From Homarus americanus (lineage: Eukaryota; Arthropoda; Malacostraca; Decapoda; Nephropidae): a stretch of 64,000 nt of DNA. Location: contig NW_024724368.1 of the NCBI RefSeq assembly GCF_018991925.1, forward strand, positions 3,379,742 through 3,443,741, read 5' to 3'. Positions 1 through 10,170 of this stretch are shown here, piece after piece (within the stretch, counting starts at the first letter, position 1; every line of letters begins with the position of its first letter). Made by a program: the position numbers and the translations under genes. Below the pieces are notes generated by a model. The model saw only the letters and a list, made by a program, of their open reading frames with translations. It was not told the origin of the DNA and did no database searches.

Positions 1-228
1 TGCCCACCACTAATCCCCATCACCACTAATGCCCAACACTGACACCCAGCACCATCATGCCCACCACTAATACCCATCACCACCAATGCCCAACACTGAC
101 ACCCAGCACCATCATGCCCACCACTAATCCCCATCACCACTAATGCCCAACACTGACACCCAGCACCATCATGCCCACCACTAATCCCCATCACCACTAA
201 TGCCCAGCACCATCATGCCCATCACTGG
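1..228. repeat. 57-bp minisatellite, truncated by window edge
   Basis: Four units of 57 bp begin at 1, 58, 115 and 172, each opening with TGCCCACCACTAAT and ending near CAGCACCATCA; the last unit is shortened. Units differ by only a few substitutions. The array starts at the first base, so it continues to the left. It lies downstream of ADAMTS exon 3 in the gene's direction, most likely in intron 3. Confidence 0.9.
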
Positions 229-230
229 TG

Positions 231-938
231 CCCATTACCTTTATATGAGAACTACCCAGCAACAACCAATGGCCTCACTGAAGGTCATGAAACAAGACTC
301 GACTGTAGATGTACAAAACGTATTCGATTACGACCTTGACCTTTACGTGTTATCTCACCAAGGTCACGCACGATAACCATGACGAGGGTTGGTCACTGAT
401 GTTTCTCTGAGCCCTGTCTAACTGACTGGAATGGAGGAAACTGCAGCGTATTGGCCCATACTGGGCAGTCCCATTTACACCCAACCCCTATTGCTCATAT
501 AAGCATCCAACCTATGTTTGAAGCTATCCGGTGTATTCGACTGACTTTCTTCTTCTTCTACTCTGTCATTTTTGGTCTAGTTATCCGAAGGTGTAAGATA
601 TTTAGTATTCAAAGTTATCCGGATGTGAGTTATTTTGGATTCAAGTGTGTGTGTTCATTACTTTGTACTGACGGACCCCAGACAGATATATTATGCTCCT
701 CGTATATATTATGCTCCATAGCTAGCCACACAAGAGCTTCCTCGCCCTTGCCTAACACACGCGCACGCGCGCACACACACACAGAGTTCCTACCATATAA
801 ATCCCAGACTATGTTTATTATTTTACCATCAGTCATTACTTAAGAGTTTCTGATGGTGTTAATGACAGACAAAGAGACAGACAGACAGACAGACACATAA
901 ATAAACACAACACAACAAGCATCAGGAGAGACACGTAC
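231..938. other. Intron 3 (partial), no recognised element
   Basis: This is the stretch downstream of the exon 3 donor in the minus-strand direction. It holds only short CA/CG runs (about 757-782) and a short CAGA run (about 875-896). I looked for the next ADAMTS prodomain exon, which should begin with a segment like R-G-x-I followed by D-x-D-Y-F, and did not find it. Confidence 0.5.
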
Positions 939-1124
939 CAGACCATGGCAGGCGGAGAGGGCGACGCGGGAGGCGGTGTGATTCCTGACGTAGCCGTGAT
1001 AGTGACAGGAGGGCAGGTGACCTATGACCTGGGCGTGGGAACTGCCGTTGAGTAGAGCGCCCCCACGACGCCGCTCTACTACTGCATGGGGCGCCAAGAA
1101 CCTCCTGTTGGGGCTGAGGGTCAC
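939..1124 (-). CDS. ADAMTS-like metalloprotease, exon 3 (prodomain, second part)
   Basis: This 186-bp exon encodes 62 residues of an ADAMTS propeptide (Pep_M12B_propep family). Reading leftward from 1124, the acceptor is TGTTTCTCCCACAG and the donor is GGTCTG|GTACGTG at 939/938. It starts and ends in phase 0. The peptide opens VTLSPNRRFLAPHAVVE, has an N-glycosylation site N-G-S, then SCHYHGYVRNHTAS with a second site N-H-T, and ends RVALSACHGL. The paired cysteines in C-x-Y-x-G and A-L-S-x-C-x-G-L are the hallmark of the ADAMTS prodomain C-terminal half. The prodomain keeps the zinc protease latent and assists folding in the secretory pathway. The catalytic HExxH domain is not in the window. 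The subfamily is unresolved; the motif resembles both ADAMTS7/12 and ADAMTS16/18. Confidence 0.85.
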
Positions 1125-1189
1125 CTGTGGGAGAAACACACCTGAGTTAGTCTAATTAACATACAAACAGGTGTAATTGTATCTATAGG

Positions 1190-1268
<79 letters not shown>

Positions 1269-1509
1269 TACAAGAATATGACCATACTGTACATACATTC
1301 ATGATAACGTAAAAATTAAAAATTGTGGAATTTAAAGAATTTGGAAGCAAAAAAGATGAAAATATACTGTATTTTTAGATTAACGAACAGAAGTTTATAT
1401 GTCTGTCGGGATATAGAGAACTAGGAGAAGTAAATAGCTAACCTAGCCTCTTAAACTCAGTGATAATATCCTACACTGATCCTACGCTGGTTCGAGATCC
1501 TTAACATAC
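1125..1509 (-). other. ADAMTS intron 2 with (CA)38
   Basis: This 385-bp phase-0 intron lies between the exon 2 donor (CACCAG|GTATGTTAAGG) and the exon 3 acceptor. It carries an uninterrupted AC run at 1191-1266. The rest is AT-rich and unremarkable. Confidence 0.8.
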
Positions 1510-1709
1510 CTGGTGATCCTTCCCATCTAAGGATATCATGTAGTGGAGGTTGAGGTCGTGGTGAGGATCTACAGAGGCGACGTGTCGTTTAGATCTAAGG
1601 GCGGGAGTGTCGTGGTGATGGAGGAGGCGGTGGGTGAGGAAGGTACCGTCGGTGTTAACTCTCCTGGGGGTGACCACCTCGTAGGACCTCAGCGTCGATA
1701 CATATTCCG
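1510..1709 (-). CDS. ADAMTS-like metalloprotease, exon 2 (prodomain, first part)
   Basis: This 200-bp exon has an acceptor TTTCCTTCTTGACAG before 1709 and a donor CACCAG|GTATG at 1510/1509. Its first two bases (CG) complete a codon begun in the previous exon; it ends in phase 0. The peptide reads EYVSTLRSYEVVTPRRVN, then DGTFLTHRLLHHH, RSKRHV, and LHYMISLDGKDHQ. The pattern Y-E-V-V-x-P-x-R-V, D-G-x-F-L-x-H, then H-Y-x-x-S-x-x-G-K-D is the start of the ADAMTS prodomain. RSKR matches the furin consensus R-x-K/R-R, and ADAMTS prodomains commonly carry such internal sites. Joined in phase to exon 3, the propeptide core reads through without a break. The protein is inferred to be secreted. Insect relatives include the Drosophila AdamTS-A/B group. 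Confidence 0.87.
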
Positions 1710-1891
1710 CTGTCAAGAAGGAAATATTGACTGTTAATTACCTGTTTACTATAAGACCCACATATGGAAAATAAATCACAACATATTTAGTACATCCTGA
1801 TGTTTATTTCTTTCTCACTACATTTCCTGCAGAGACGCGATGCTTGACGGTGCAGGAGGGACGAGACAACACCTTCATCGCCTCCTACAGG

Positions 1892-3606
1892 TTTTTCCTT
1901 CAACTCAAATTCGATCACTGAAACATCGCTGAGTAATTATGGACAATACTCGTTTTGTTTGAAGGTCTTAATGACTCTAATGACCTCGTTAGTGTACTGT
2001 AAGTCTGTTAGGTAGTTGATGGAGAATTTTGGGGGAAGTAAGGAGTAATATTTCACACTAACGACCTTTGACCTCTTCCCATGACCCACATTATGACTTT
2101 TAAATGAATGATGATTTAATAAACTCTATATAATACCTCAGGTCAGTGTTTAGAATTCCTTGACCTCTGTTCCAGTGTGACGGGTGATCTTCGTCAGGTG
2201 AGTATTGCATCATCCTCGCCAGCAGTCTAGACGGTGCCCACAACCCACCTCTCCCGGGGCACAGGGTAGTAATCACGAGATAGTCCTAACCTAACCTTCT
2301 TACACTCTACATAAAACGTGTTAGGTTAGGTTAAAAAGTGTCATATGTGTAGGCCTACGAGGTTGTGACGTCACTACATAACACCTGCATGAAAACTTAT
2401 TTCCCTTACACCTGTTAACATGATGGCCACAACGGACCTCATGTAATGCTCTGAGCTATTGTCCCCCCCCCCCCCGACCCTTGAGTGACACTTCAACTAG
2501 TAAAAGCGTTTATGGCTGAGAGTCTTGTGGTGACACTCGTATCTTCCTCAGTCACCCTTGATGTGTTCGAGGAGTTTGTACTCAATGGTGGTAATCTAAA
2601 ACTACTTTGTCCGTTTGTTAGTTCGGCCTCGTGTGGTTTCTCGCTCTACGCGGCTACAGATATGAAGATAGAGAGCTGAAGTTTGTCTTAAGAGATGTGT
2701 ATGTACCCCAGAAATACCATGAATGCTAAGTCGTGTGTGTGTGTGTGTCTCAACTAGTAAAGAAAAAATAAAAAATAAATACATTTTGGTGAAGTTCCAT
2801 CTTAGCAACAATGTTATATCACCCCGGCACAACCAGACGTCCTTGGGCTGTCACTCCACGCTTTCATCGCCTGACGCAGCTGTACACACACACACACACG
2901 ACTTAGCATTCAGGATCAACTTAAAAAAAATAATAATACTAAGAGACGCTTTGCACCAGCCGTCCAGTTGAACACTACAATCAGGTACTTTCCGATACCT
3001 GCCCGACCACAGGTAATAAATGCACACCTGTTGATCACACAGAAATCTTTACACTACATTTATCTCTCGTGTGTAATCAAAACTCCCATCTTTGTTTGCC
3101 ATGGATATTTATTTTGTTCATTTTTGCCAAGTTTATCCCATTTTGTTTGCCATGGATATTTTTGTATCATTTTTTGCCACAGTTATATAAAGTTTCGTAA
3201 CTACATTGGTAAGTATTGACTGTACGTGTTTATAAGTAAGTATTAAGTGACTCTTTGGATATACAAGTACAGAAGATACCTGAGAGAGGAAGGGGGAGGA
3301 GAGGAGGGGGTTTGCCCAGGTGTGTGTGTGTGTGTGTGTGTGTTGGTAAAAACGTAAGAGAAAGAAAGAAGAGAGAAAATGAAAAAAATCAAGAGGAGGG
3401 AAAGAGAACCAGAAGAAATACAAATAATAGGAAGAAGGGAGAGACAGACAGAATGTAAATAATAATAATACCTTCTCTTGTTTGTTCTTCATAAAGGAAA
3501 AATAACAATAAAAATAACACGTTAGAAATATAATAACAACAACTACAGACAAGACAAGATCATAAATAAAATGCGTAATGTTATGAGTTATAAAATTGTT
3601 ATAAGA
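1892..3606. other. Intron interval with little recognisable content
   Basis: A poly-C run lies at 2464-2475 and short GT/CA runs near 2736-2748 and 2884-2900. A mirror pair of CCTAACCT and GTTAGGTTAGG patches lies at about 2286-2335. Otherwise this is unique AT-rich DNA. A possible pair of plus-strand mini-exons near 1833-2197 is discussed as a finding only. Confidence 0.4.
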
Positions 3607-3771
3607 CATATGGCTGTTAAAGTAGGCATATTATGGCTGTTAATGTAGACATATGGCTGTTAAAGTAGACATTTGGCTGTTAAAGTAGACATATGGTTAT
3701 TAAAGTAGACATATGGCTGTTAAAGTAGACATATGGCTGTTAAAGTAGACATATGGCTGTTAAAGTAGACA
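3607..3771. repeat. 20-bp minisatellite
   Basis: About eight tandem copies of a 20-bp unit (CATATGGCTGTTAAAGTAGA) with scattered substitutions. The period is exactly 20 over most of the array. Confidence 0.9.
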
Positions 3772-4057
3772 TGTTACTGGAAGACAGACAGACATACATA
3801 CAGTACACCACAAGTAACCAGGCATTGGACCACCACGGTAAGACATAATCCTCTCTGGGCTAGACATAATGGCTACCTGAACAAGCTTTACTAATTCCTA
3901 ATCTCCAATCCCGACCGTCTGGCTGGATCATAATCTATATTTACAATCCCTAATCCGAAATGGTCTATGAGTGGGATAGCATCTTTTTCCCCCTAGACCT
4001 CAGCTGGATGGAGAGGTAAGCCATCATGGTCCTCTTGGTTCGTGTGGGGGGAGGGGG

Positions 4058-4060
<3 letters not shown>

Positions 4061-4103
<43 letters not shown>
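4061..4103. repeat. (TG)n microsatellite
   Basis: An uninterrupted TG dinucleotide run of about 43 bp. Confidence 0.97.
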
Positions 4104-4106
<3 letters not shown>

Positions 4107-4264
4107 ATACCGATGTTGTAGACAATAGAGGAGAGGAAATGCCTGTATTAAATGTTTGACTGATGGTGATGGTGGAGGCTGTTGGTGATAGTGTAATGAT
4201 GGTGTTGATATAGGTTAGGTTAGGTAAGGTACAAAATATTCAATTTACTTTTTATTTAGTCAAA

Positions 4265-4268
<4 letters not shown>

Positions 4269-4321
<53 letters not shown>

Positions 4322-4438
4322 AATGCCTCCTCCACTATTCTCGACAGATTCACACCCCCTCCCCCCACCTCTGTATGCAAGACCAGCCCTCGCCATCACC
4401 CTGCCTCCTCCCTGGCATACACAAGTGACGGTAAACAG

Positions 4439-4470
<32 letters not shown>
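4269..4470. repeat. (GA)n and (CA)n microsatellites
   Basis: A (GA)24 run at 4269-4316 and a (CA)n run at 4442-4470 flank about 125 bp of C-rich unique sequence. A degenerate TTAGG patch precedes them at about 4211-4231. Confidence 0.95.
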
Positions 4471-4799
4471 TTTGGGCCTCCAACTTGTGTGCTTCGCTTT
4501 GGCTCCTCAATGTGACTACAATGTGTGGATGCTGGTAGGTAATTGTGGTAGAGCCTGGATGAGATGTCGACTGTCCTTCTCTCTCCTTCGGTCGGCTTTG
4601 CTCTGCCTCAGGGGAACGAGAGCTTCTGCCCCTACTCCGTCAACTGCTGCAGATATCGACTATGAGGCTACAGTCACCGAATGCCGCATCGATCTGCGGC
4701 TCAACTAATTTAACACAGATAGGATAGTTGCTTATGTATTAGGATATTTAATATTAAGGTAAATAAATGGTGGCGAAGGTGTGGCTATTGGGGGAGGCT

Positions 4800-5240
4800 G
4801 GAGGCCACGTTGTGGTAGAGGGGTGGTTGGTGGTGTGGTAGAGGGTGGTTGGGTAGTGGGGGTGGTGGCAGGAGGGTGTGTGGTTGGTGGTAGTGGTAGA
4901 GGGTGTGGTTGGTAGTTGTGGCCAGTAGAGGGTGTGGTTGGTGGTAGTTGTGGTAGAGGGTGTGGTTGGTGGTAGTTGTAGAGGTGTGGCTGGTGTGGTA
5001 GAGGGTGTGGGGTAGTTGTGGGTAGAGGGTGTGGTGGTGGAAGCTGTGGTGGTGTGGCTGGTGGAAGTGGTAGGAGGGTATGGTTGGTGGTAGTTGTGGT
5101 AGAGGGTGTGGTTGGTGGTAATTGTGGTAGAGGGTGTGGTTGGTGGTAGTTGTGGTAGAGGGTGTGGTTGGTGGTAGTTGTGGTAGAGGGTGTGGTTGGT
5201 GGTAGTTGTGGTAGAGGGGTGTGGTTGATGGTAATTGTGG
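4800..5240. repeat. 28-bp G/T-rich minisatellite
   Basis: The consensus is roughly GGTAGTTGTGGTAGAGGGTG plus TGGTTGGT, 28 bp. Copies near 5073-5230 are nearly identical; those to the left are shortened and scrambled. The proline/threonine/histidine-rich open frames across it (up to 217 codons on the minus strand) are translations of the repeat. Confidence 0.9.
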
Positions 5241-5761
5241 TAGTTGTCCCACCACACTCCAGGACAGCGTATCCAAATCATCCTGGCCACACCATAATGA
5301 GTCTTAATGACCCAACCCTTCACAGTATCGGTCAGGTTCAACATAACACACGTCGATACTGTCAACAAACTTCCATCTATGAGGAGTAAAGGTCTCCAAA
5401 CACACACCTGCTACACACCTGGAGACGATTTCCCGCCGTGTGAACTGTTAACACACTCCGGTTGCCTCTATTAAAATCAGTTCCCAGGGAGTGAGGTGTA
5501 GTGTAGTATCCTGACGGTGCAGGAGACAGCGACCTTGGCAAGTTGTCATGCAGGCACGACCTTGACCTCGTCTACTGGGTGTATGACTCGTCCTCCAGGC
5601 TCCTCCACACCTGAGTAATGACAGCTGGGGAGGTCTCTCTCTCTCCCCTTGTTGTTCTCTGGCCGCCACCTTCTGTACCTGTACTTGCATGTCATTTCTG
5701 AGCTAATATAACGACATACAGTGAACGAGTTATGTTGATCATCAGGTAGACTGTAATGTGT

Positions 5762-5860
5762 TCCTTTGGCAACACTGAGGGAGGGGGTGTGTGTTCCTCT
5801 GGCATCACTGGGTGAGGGAGGGGGCGTGTACCTCTGGCAACACTGGAGGGGGTGCAGGTG
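5762..5860. repeat. Degenerate tandem repeat of about 35-39 bp
   Basis: Three imperfect copies each contain CCTNTGGCAACACTG followed by GAGGGAGGGGG-type sequence. Confidence 0.7.
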
Positions 5861-6619
5861 ATCATGGGTGGTCAGGTGTGAGGATACCTGGAGGCGGGAG
5901 TGGTGTCATCGAGGACCATGGTGTGTGTGTGGGTGGAAGACGCCTGTGTAGTGTTGGAGAGAGTACAAGGGTGTGTGTCCGTCCGTCAGTCAGTCATCAG
6001 GAGGCGGCAGAGTAAGGTGGTAGCCCCAGTACCCATAATCACCACCAATAGACCATTTCTCAAGATAGCATCACACACACAGAGTTGACCAAGAGTCTAC
6101 CTGTAGACATTTCCTCGCCACACACTCACACACACGTGGTCATTACCCCTAATTACACCTGGGAAGAGGAACGAATACTTTAGTAATGGGAGGATGTAAT
6201 TATTCTCGTTTAGATTACAGAGAGAAGAACAGTGAATGTGGTAACTGTGGTGAAATATGTTCTTGTGGTGTGTGTGTGTGTGAGTACGTTTTGTTTTGTG
6301 TGTGTATATGCATGTGTAGGTGCTACTACGTGTATGTATGCGTGTACATGTAGTATAGGTGTGTCGATAACTCACAAACGCGCACTGTCGACTTACACGC
6401 ACACGTATATAATATATAATAATATAATTTAATTTATTACAGTTAACTCATTATTTATTCACCTTAAGGGAATCATATAACAACCACCAATTATATATCG
6501 TCGTTTAATATAATGTATCGCCTATATATCGGTGCAAATTATAGGTATATCCTCAATAATTTACGTATAACTTGCAATTACTGAGAAGAGCTTATACATA
6601 TATGCTACACCAGGCTATA

Positions 6620-6712
6620 TTGTGTCTTATAGTGATACAGTGTGTCTTATAGTGTTATTAGTGTGTCTAATAGTGGTATAGTGTGTCTAATGAGGATATA
6701 GTGTGGTAAATA
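6620..6712. repeat. 22-bp degenerate tandem repeat
   Basis: About four copies of a unit like AGTGTGTCTAATAGTGGTAT lie in an AT-rich setting. Confidence 0.6.
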
Positions 6713-6810
6713 AGTATAGTGATTGCGTGTTGTGAAGAATTTTATATTGTTTGCAGGTGTTTATATAAGAGTATATTAGTTGGGTCAGACGTTTTAGTAT
6801 AATATAGGTG

Positions 6811-6812
<2 letters not shown>

Positions 6813-6848
<36 letters not shown>

Positions 6849-6985
6849 AATGACATTATAGAATAGAGGGAATTAAGGAAGAACAGATATACACAACACT
6901 AAACTTAGATGCATGGTAGTGGTGGTGGTGGTGGTGGTAGTAGCGGTGGTGGTGGTGGTGGTATAGATATTCCTCACACCACCCT

Positions 6986-7024
<39 letters not shown>
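6813..7024. repeat. Cluster of (GA)n, (GGT)n and (CA)n
   Basis: (GA)n spans 6813-6847, (GGT)n spans about 6913-6963 and (CA)n spans 6989-7024. Three different simple repeats lie within 215 bp. Confidence 0.95.
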
Positions 7025-7025
<1 letters not shown>

Positions 7026-7353
7026 TTTCACCAGGTGGGAGAAATCTCATTAGCGGAGGTGTCACACTTGTCCACCTATTCAGTATATAACAACAACGAG
7101 AAACGTGTTTACCTGTGATAGTGGATAATTACTTCTCACCTGTGGGGGTTTAGTTTCAGACGATGGTAAGTAAGTTTTAGAAAGACATCAAGTTTCATAA
7201 GATTGTGTTTAAGTTTCAGGAGGACGAGAAGTTTCAGGTGGCGATGGTGAGTTTCAGTGACGAGGGAGGTAAGAAACGTGCAAGAATTTGTGAATGGTGA
7301 ATGATGATGAGGATAAAATGAGAAGATAGTGAAGGTAGAGAGGAGTAGTAAGA

Positions 7354-7356
<3 letters not shown>

Positions 7357-7391
<35 letters not shown>
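7357..7391. repeat. (GT)n microsatellite
   Basis: A pure GT run of 35 bp. Confidence 0.95.
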
Positions 7392-7393
<2 letters not shown>

Positions 7394-8055
7394 CTTGAGT
7401 GTAGCCTTGCTTGCGAGTGTGTATAAACATGTATGCTCACGTTTATGCTTGTGTGTATGCATATGCTCACAATGCCTATCACAACCACTGTCGGTACCCT
7501 GGGCATGGAGCTGGGCATGCAGGGGAACCACAGACCACAGGGGAGAGGAACCCAGGGTAAGACTAAGGGAGGGGAGAGGGTAGGGGTTGAGATACGCGGC
7601 TCTGGTGTGTGTAATGGATGATGGGTGGGGTGAGGCGGGGGTAAGGAGGGGTCAAGGTGGTAGCAAACAGTCGTGAGTGAGACAGCATATAGTCATGTCA
7701 ACACAGATAGTGATACACGATACTCATTTGGAAATTCATCAGGTGTATAGATACTTTTTGGGAGGAGGCCCGAGTTACACCTGTCCATTAATCTCGCCAG
7801 GAATCAAGAGAAAAACAGTTTTACTTCAAGAGTGAATAAGACTGTGTGTAGTGGTAGTAATGGTTCCTATTGGCCTGATATTATTAACCTTGTGTAGCTG
7901 ATGTAGAAGAGAGTTGGACTGTAGGCTGGTGTCTACAGGAGTCACTACATCGGGAAGACATACAGTACATCTATTATCATCACTACACTCTTAATTATAT
8001 ACTTTTGAATTCTTGACACCAAAAAACTACGAAAGTATGTCAACAAGACAGATTA

Positions 8056-8110
8056 ATGTATGTATGTATAGTATGTATGTATATGTATGTATGTATGTAT
8101 GTATGCATGT
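8056..8110. repeat. (TATG)n microsatellite
   Basis: An interrupted run of TATG/GTAT tetranucleotides. Confidence 0.9.
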
Positions 8111-8607
8111 TCAGGACCCGACCACAAGTATATCTACATCCCTTGTTCCCGTGTCAGTAGTCAGTATACCAGAACTTCCTGCTGATACTGAGTCGAGCAG
8201 AAGCAGGCATATATTTTTCTGAGCAATATTTACGATATTGATTCACTGTCCAAGGTGATCCCACGGGTCTTTCTTTACAGCTCTCACCGTCGCTTCTATT
8301 ACTGACAACACACATACCCCCTACTGACTCATTAACGGTGTTTTAGTGTTACGTAACGATAAATTAAAACGAAAAATACTATTAATAGATGAGAAATCAA
8401 TTTAATAACGAAGTATATAAATCATTACAGTCTGCCCCCTTCTATTCCATTTTTCTTTACATAATTAGAAAACGGAAGTGTCTGGGAGGGTGGCTGGGCG
8501 GGCGCTTACAACACACATCACTCGCTATGAAAAAACAAGGAGCACGTCCAAGCATTTGTCTGTCTGGGCGTCCTGCCAACCCGCCGTCGTGTTTTCCTCC
8601 CCACAAG

Positions 8608-8706
8608 ACCATAATAAAAATCCCAAGACCTGATGGTATCCCACCCGCCCTCCTTAAAAAAGAAACTTGTATAGACAGTCCATTCACCTTTTCTTATCTA
8701 CGGTGT
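8608..8706 (+). pseudogene. Possible non-LTR reverse transcriptase scrap
   Basis: A frame here reads KIPRPDGIPPALLKK followed by a weakly hydrophobic segment. This resembles the K-x-P-G-P-D-G-I-P-x-x-L-L-K block at the start of the reverse-transcriptase domain of jockey/CR1-type LINEs. The expected first glycine of GPDG is an arginine, and no upstream or downstream RT blocks are visible, so at best it is a short dead fragment. A chance match is possible. Confidence 0.3.
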
Positions 8707-8716
8707 ACTATAGGAG

Positions 8717-8887
8717 GTGTAGTGTTAGTGTGTGGTAGAGGGTGTAGTGTTAGTGTGTGGTAGAGGGTGTAGTGGTAGAGGGTGTAGTGTTAGTGTGTGG
8801 TAGAGGGTGTAGTGTTAACGGTACAGTGTCCCCCCCCCTCCCCATAGCTCAGCATAGTGTTATATATAAACATTTTCCCGTGAGGAT

Positions 8888-8938
<51 letters not shown>
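8717..8938. repeat. 24-bp tandem repeat followed by (CA)n
   Basis: Copies of a 24-bp unit GGTGTAGTGTTAGTGTGTGG+TAGA span 8717-8817, one of them shortened. A (CA)n run follows at 8890-8938. Confidence 0.88.
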
Positions 8939-8940
<2 letters not shown>

Positions 8941-9039
8941 GATAAACATCTTCATTTGTACACAACCATACAAACATCAATCAATCTCGCTTGTACACTG
9001 TGATTCGTTCATCATCATCGCAATAAAAAAAAACTCCTT

Positions 9040-9140
9040 CCTCACATGTGCCGTAAAAACCAGCCTTGTCCACTAATTCAACTCCCTCCATATAACGGAT
9101 TTTCCTCTATAATCCGTTAAATAGAGGGTTTTACTATATA
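9040..9140 (-). mobile_element. Possible pogo/Tigger-type element end
   Basis: Read on the minus strand from 9140, the sequence runs TATAGTAAAACCCTCTAT, then TTAACGGATTATAG, then AATCCGTTATATGGAGGGA. AGTAAAACCC next to a TA, followed by ATCCGTTATA-type sequence, resembles pogo/Tigger terminal repeats. It contains an internal inverted repeat AACGGATT/AATCCGTT. I could not find the opposite terminus, so the assignment is tentative. Confidence 0.35.
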
Positions 9141-9689
9141 ACTTCAACCTTACTTCTACTGCACATAACTTCCTCCCTCACAGCGTCCACCCACCTAATA
9201 ACTTATCACGTGTGGGTTGGCGCCTCACTGATCGTCTTATCAATATTAGACAAAATACAATCTGGAGACAATTGACCCATCCAAGACCAGCCTCTTACTG
9301 TCTGTTTCTTGTCTGTCTATCGTCTGTCTACTACACCGTCGTTTGTTGTTAGATAATGTCTTTGTTACTCGCTTTTACTGTCTATATTAATCATGGTTAG
9401 TTTCAGTAAATATCAAGTCAAATATTACCTCTTCCACCTTCTTCTTGTTCCCCTCCTTATCCCCACCTCCCTCCCCTCTGTTCTCTACCCCGTCCCTTCC
9501 CTCCCCCCCCCACCCCTGGATCCATCACCGACACACTCTAGTGGACTTCAGCAGGTGGGGTGATGTCTTACCCGGGGTGCTGTGAAGACTCTGTTGTCAA
9601 GTTCTGCATCCACCTTATGTGCGTCTATACCACCCACCACACGCCTCCACCCACCATAACCATACCTCCACCCATCACACCTACACCAA

Positions 9690-9782
9690 CCTGCACCACA
9701 CACCTCTCCACCAACCTGCACCACACACCTCTCCACCAACCTGCACCACACACCTCTCCACCAACCTGCACCACACACCACC
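9690..9782. repeat. 25-bp C/A-rich minisatellite
   Basis: Three to four copies of CTCTCCACCAACCTGCACCA+CACAC in tandem. Confidence 0.85.
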
Positions 9783-9896
9783 ACCACAGGACATACCTCT
9801 CATGTTTTTCAAATAAAGCGGTTAGGACGGTTGGGTTCCTCTCGTCATTTAAATATTCAAATCTCTTTTTCTAGTCGTTTGGAGAGTGTGGTAAAT

Positions 9897-10170
9897 GGTA
9901 CCTGGAGGAGGAGGTAATGGTAGGTGAAGGAGATAGTGGTACCTGGAGGAGGAGGTAATGGTAGGTGAAGGAGATAGTGGTACCTGGAGGACGGGGTAAT
10001 GGTAGGTGAAGGAGATAGTGGTATCTGGAGGACGGGGTAATGGTAGGTGAAGGAGATAGTGGTACCTGGAGGACGGGGTAATGGTAGGTGAAGGAGATAG
10101 TGGTACCTGGAGGAGGAGGTAATGGTAGGTGAAGGAGATAGTGGTACCTGGAGGACGGGGTAATGGTAGG
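9897..10170. repeat. 41-bp minisatellite
   Basis: About 6.6 copies of a 41-bp unit starting GGTACCTGGAGGA and containing GGTAATGGTAGGTGAAGGAG. Two sub-variants (GGAGGAGG and GGACGGGG) occur in mixed order. Copy identity is high, which suggests recent expansion. Confidence 0.93.

Noticed and set aside
4754..5407. 217- and 163-codon minus-strand frames rich in His/Pro/Thr.
   Set aside because: They derive from the 28-bp minisatellite, with no splice signals or recognisable domain.
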